The notes under the pieces are model-generated. The model searched no databases. It was not told the origin of the DNA and saw nothing but the letters and a program-made list of their open reading frames with translations. 6,435 nt of DNA from Xanthobacteraceae bacterium (lineage in GTDB: Bacteria; Pseudomonadota; Alphaproteobacteria; Rhizobiales; Xanthobacteraceae): positions 1 to 6,435 of the forward strand of contig JASHVC010000649.1 of the NCBI GenBank assembly GCA_030039655.1, read 5' to 3'. Position numbers and translations under genes: made by a program. This document shows, in pieces, positions 4,356 through 6,435 of the stretch; the stretch's first letter is position 1, and each line of letters opens with the position of its first letter.

Positions 4356-6435
4356 CCACGACGGCGTGGGACCTGTTGGCCGAAAAGCGGGCAACAATAG
4401 CGCCTTCGCTTCGGCGTCAATTTTGGCTTCCGGTTCGCCGTCTGCTCAAGATGTTTCACGTCTTGCCGGTTGTCGCAGCCGCCGCTGTGTTCTTCCTTCT
4501 GGGTTTCGATGGCCAGCTCACAGAGATCTACATCACTTACCTCGAAGACATCGCGTCGCCGGATGTCACCGTAACGGTGTTTCGCCTGGTTGCGGCCGCC
4601 ATAAGTTTTGGGCTGATCAGTGCGGTTTTGTACGAGGCGCACTATCGACTGAGCGGGCCGCGCATCAATGTCATCTTTTCGATGAACTCCGAGGTGGGCA
4701 CGGGTTCACGGTTGCGGCAGGTGCAAGACGTGTCGGCAATCATGATTGCCTTGTCTCCGTGGTTAGGCCTTGGGGCTGGATTGTTGAGCACAAACGCTGC
4801 TTTGACGGGCGTGTTCAACACGCTGCGAAAGGCGAATGCGCCCCTTAGTACGTTCCAGCACGTGCCAATTCCCACCGCGGGAGCGATCGCGGGCGCTCTG
4901 TCAGTGCTGGCCGTCGTCATGGCCTGGCTAGCCGCCGCCCACCTGAAACGGCGGGGGCTACAACGCGCGGTCATGCTCCTGAACCCGCTCGCTGCGGTGC
5001 TTGTATTCTGGTTGCTGATCAGTATGCCGGAATTCGTCGCCCTTGCGACCCGGATCACCATCGCTGCCATCACGTTTGTGGCCGTCGTCGGCTACTACAT
5101 TGTTTACTATCGCATCCAAATAATGCGCGCTTACATCTTTCGCGCGCAGGCACTTCAGGACGACGATAACTTCAGTCTGAGGCAATGGCAGCGGATCATC
5201 CTGTTCGGCTGGGCGCTGCTGCCATGGGTGGCCGCTTTTGTGCTATATTTGCTGCACCCCAGCATCGTCGCGCTCAAAGCCTCGCTGTTACACGCGGCGC
5301 CGGCGGCACCACACGGAAACCCGCTGCTTAGCCTGGCAATGATCCCCGTTGCCCTGTGCTGGGTGTCAGCAATGGGACTCTTGACTGCAGCCTTGCTCCA
5401 TAACATTCGCGACAGTGGCGCGGCAAAGTTCTGGCTATATTGCATAGTCAGCGTTCTGGCCGCGGGGGGTCTTCTTGTTTTCTGGTTGGCAACAGCTGAA
5501 CAAATTGTCATCTTGTATCAGCTGGCTGGGCCGCTCTGTGCACTGGCACTGGCGCTGTTATTCGTCATTTCGATTTTTGTGCTCCTGGCGGTGCTGTCGC
5601 AACGATCGAATTTTCCGGCACTGACGTTATCCATCGTCGTACTTGTTGCCAGCGCGACCTTGCCTCTCCCCGCGGGATGGTCGACCATCCTGATTTCAGC
5701 GCTGTGTTTGGCCTTGGCGGTCGTAGCTGTGCTGTCGCGGCTTTTTCCCGCCGCTGCTCTTGCGGGGTTATTGATAGCGATCGTCGTGATCAATTACTTC
5801 AAGAGCGAAGAGTTGCCGCTTGCTCTGTACAGCCAAAACCAAGGCGCCGATTTAACCCAGGATTTTAACGACTGGCTGGACAGCAGGGGAGTTCCTGGCG
5901 GCAAATCTCCCGAACGCCAGGCCGATTCGTGTTTTGCGCCGACGTCGGCAAAGACAGCGACAGCGAGTGGCCCGTCAAAGCAATATCCCGTTTACATCAT
6001 CGCGGTCGAGGGTGGCGGGATTTATGCCGCGAGCGCCGGATCGATGTTCCTCGCGCGGCTGCAGGATGAGAACCCGTGTTTCTCCGATCACGTCTTCGCC
6101 ATCAGCGCAGTTTCGGGCGGAGCTATCGGCTCCACGATTTTTCAGACTCTCGAAGCCACGAGATTGAACGCGCTTCTTATGACCGCAGCATCGCCGGCCA
6201 TCACCTTGGCCCGTGACGCCAACACACCACGTCCGCAGACGGCTAGTATCACTAACGCGTCGCCACTGTGCCAACCGGCGGCTGGCTATACGGCGTCAAC
6301 GGATTTCTCGCTGGAAGGGCAGGTTTGCCGCATCATACAGGGCGATCATTTCTCTCCGCTCGTCGGCTCGATCTTCCCGGAACTCCTTGGATTTGTTTCA
6401 AAAGGTCGTGCCAAGGAGTTGGCTGCAAGCTTTCA
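4352..6435 (+). CDS. Polytopic membrane protein with C-terminal patatin-like phospholipase domain (partial)
   Basis: A continuous frame of 694 complete codons from ATG 4352, still open at the right edge. AAGGA (4341-4345) lies six bases upstream, and the ATGA overlap couples it to the Nudix-macro gene. The first 33 residues are basic and soluble. Hydrophobic segments follow at about 34-51, 77-95, 127-146, 174-197, 207-227, 232-253, 282-302, 325-350, 360-380, 387-416, 421-440, 444-463 and 466-483. After a linker rich in Ser, Thr and Ala, residues 545 onward look like a patatin-like hydrolase. YPVYIIAVEGGGIYAA has the GGG oxyanion loop (554-556). FAISAVSGGAIGS has the nucleophile elbow with Ser588, the usual GXSXG first glycine being Ala586. 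FSPLVGSIFPELLGF (667-681) resembles a block seen in large bacterial membrane-tied patatin proteins. The catalytic Asp (DGG/DGA) would be further on and is not visible. Patatin-like enzymes cleave acyl chains from phospholipids; activity here is inference. The N-terminal membrane domain is not assigned to a family. Confidence 0.85.
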   Translation, partial: MTTTAWDLLAEKRATIAPSLRRQFWLPVRRLLKMFHVLPVVAAAAVFFLLGFDGQLTEIYITYLEDIASPDVTVTVFRLVAAAISFGLISAVLYEAHYRLSGPRINVIFSMNSEVGTGSRLRQVQDVSAIMIALSPWLGLGAGLLSTNAALTGVFNTLRKANAPLSTFQHVPIPTAGAIAGALSVLAVVMAWLAAAHLKRRGLQRAVMLLNPLAAVLVFWLLISMPEFVALATRITIAAITFVAVVGYYIVYYRIQIMRAYIFRAQALQDDDNFSLRQWQRIILFGWALLPWVAAFVLYLLHPSIVALKASLLHAAPAAPHGNPLLSLAMIPVALCWVSAMGLLTAALLHNIRDSGAAKFWLYCIVSVLAAGGLLVFWLATAEQIVILYQLAGPLCALALALLFVISIFVLLAVLSQRSNFPALTLSIVVLVASATLPLPAGWSTILISALCLALAVVAVLSRLFPAAALAGLLIAIVVINYFKSEELPLALYSQNQGADLTQDFNDWLDSRGVPGGKSPERQADSCFAPTSAKTATASGPSKQYPVYIIAVEGGGIYAASAGSMFLARLQDENPCFSDHVFAISAVSGGAIGSTIFQTLEATRLNALLMTAASPAITLARDANTPRPQTASITNASPLCQPAAGYTASTDFSLEGQVCRIIQGDHFSPLVGSIFPELLGFVSKGRAKELAASF

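Noticed and set aside
3729..4397. Minus-strand open frame of 222 codons opposite the macro domain
   Set aside because: It is antisense to a frame with clear macro-domain motifs and has no family signature of its own.
4118..4642. Minus-strand open frame of 174 codons
   Set aside because: It is antisense to the end of the macro domain and the first membrane segments, with no recognisable content.
4264..4848. Plus-strand open frame of 194 codons spanning the Nudix-macro/membrane gene junction
   Set aside because: It is out of frame with both genes, Arg/His/Cys-rich, and lacks a domain; the true frames have ribosome sites and membrane or catalytic motifs.

Overview
The window reads as chromosomal DNA of an alphaproteobacterium, probably in or near the Hyphomicrobiales (Bradyrhizobium/Methylobacterium-like groups). 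The basis is GC-rich codon use with G/C third positions, a lipoyl synthase of alphaproteobacterial type, a COQ10/RatA-type START protein two genes after lipA, and a DUF1800 gene. The taxonomic call is inference from gene content, not a database match.

Layout. Bases 1-558 (minus strand) hold the N-terminal 186 codons of a DUF1800-family protein that runs off the left edge. Bases 559-776 are a divergent regulatory region with a candidate promoter on each strand, a perfect 6-bp inverted repeat beside a -10-like hexamer, and two mutually exclusive hairpins ahead of lipA. Bases 777-2720 are a tight housekeeping-type operon on the plus strand: lipA, a small P-loop nucleotide kinase-like gene overlapping lipA by 23 nt, and a ratA/coq10-like gene joined to it by a TGATG overlap. 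Bases 2721-2819 are a short gap with an extended -10 promoter candidate.

Bases 2820-6435 hold the most unusual part, a two-gene plus-strand cassette. The first gene encodes a fusion of an N-terminal Nudix hydrolase (YffH/AdpP/NudK-like, family substrates ADP-ribose or GDP-mannose) to a divergent C-terminal macro domain (typically an ADP-ribose-binding fold), joined by a Pro/Ala/Ser/Thr linker. The second gene overlaps it by 4 nt (ATGA) and runs off the right edge. Its 694 visible codons encode about 13 membrane segments followed by the start of a patatin-like lipid hydrolase domain with a GGG oxyanion loop and an AVSGG nucleophile elbow.

How they might work together. The housekeeping operon concerns lipoate assembly and quinone/respiratory function. 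In the cassette, a cytosolic protein able to bind and hydrolyse an ADP-ribose-like nucleotide is translationally coupled to a membrane-anchored phospholipase-like protein. Nucleotide signals coupled to membrane-damaging effectors are known from anti-phage systems (CBASS patatin effectors, macro-domain Thoeris effectors), so a defence or stress-signalling module is a reasonable hypothesis. It is not shown by this sequence: no signal-producing enzyme is visible, and the patatin gene is cut off before its catalytic Asp. No tRNA, rRNA, CRISPR array, transposase or convincing intrinsic terminator was seen.
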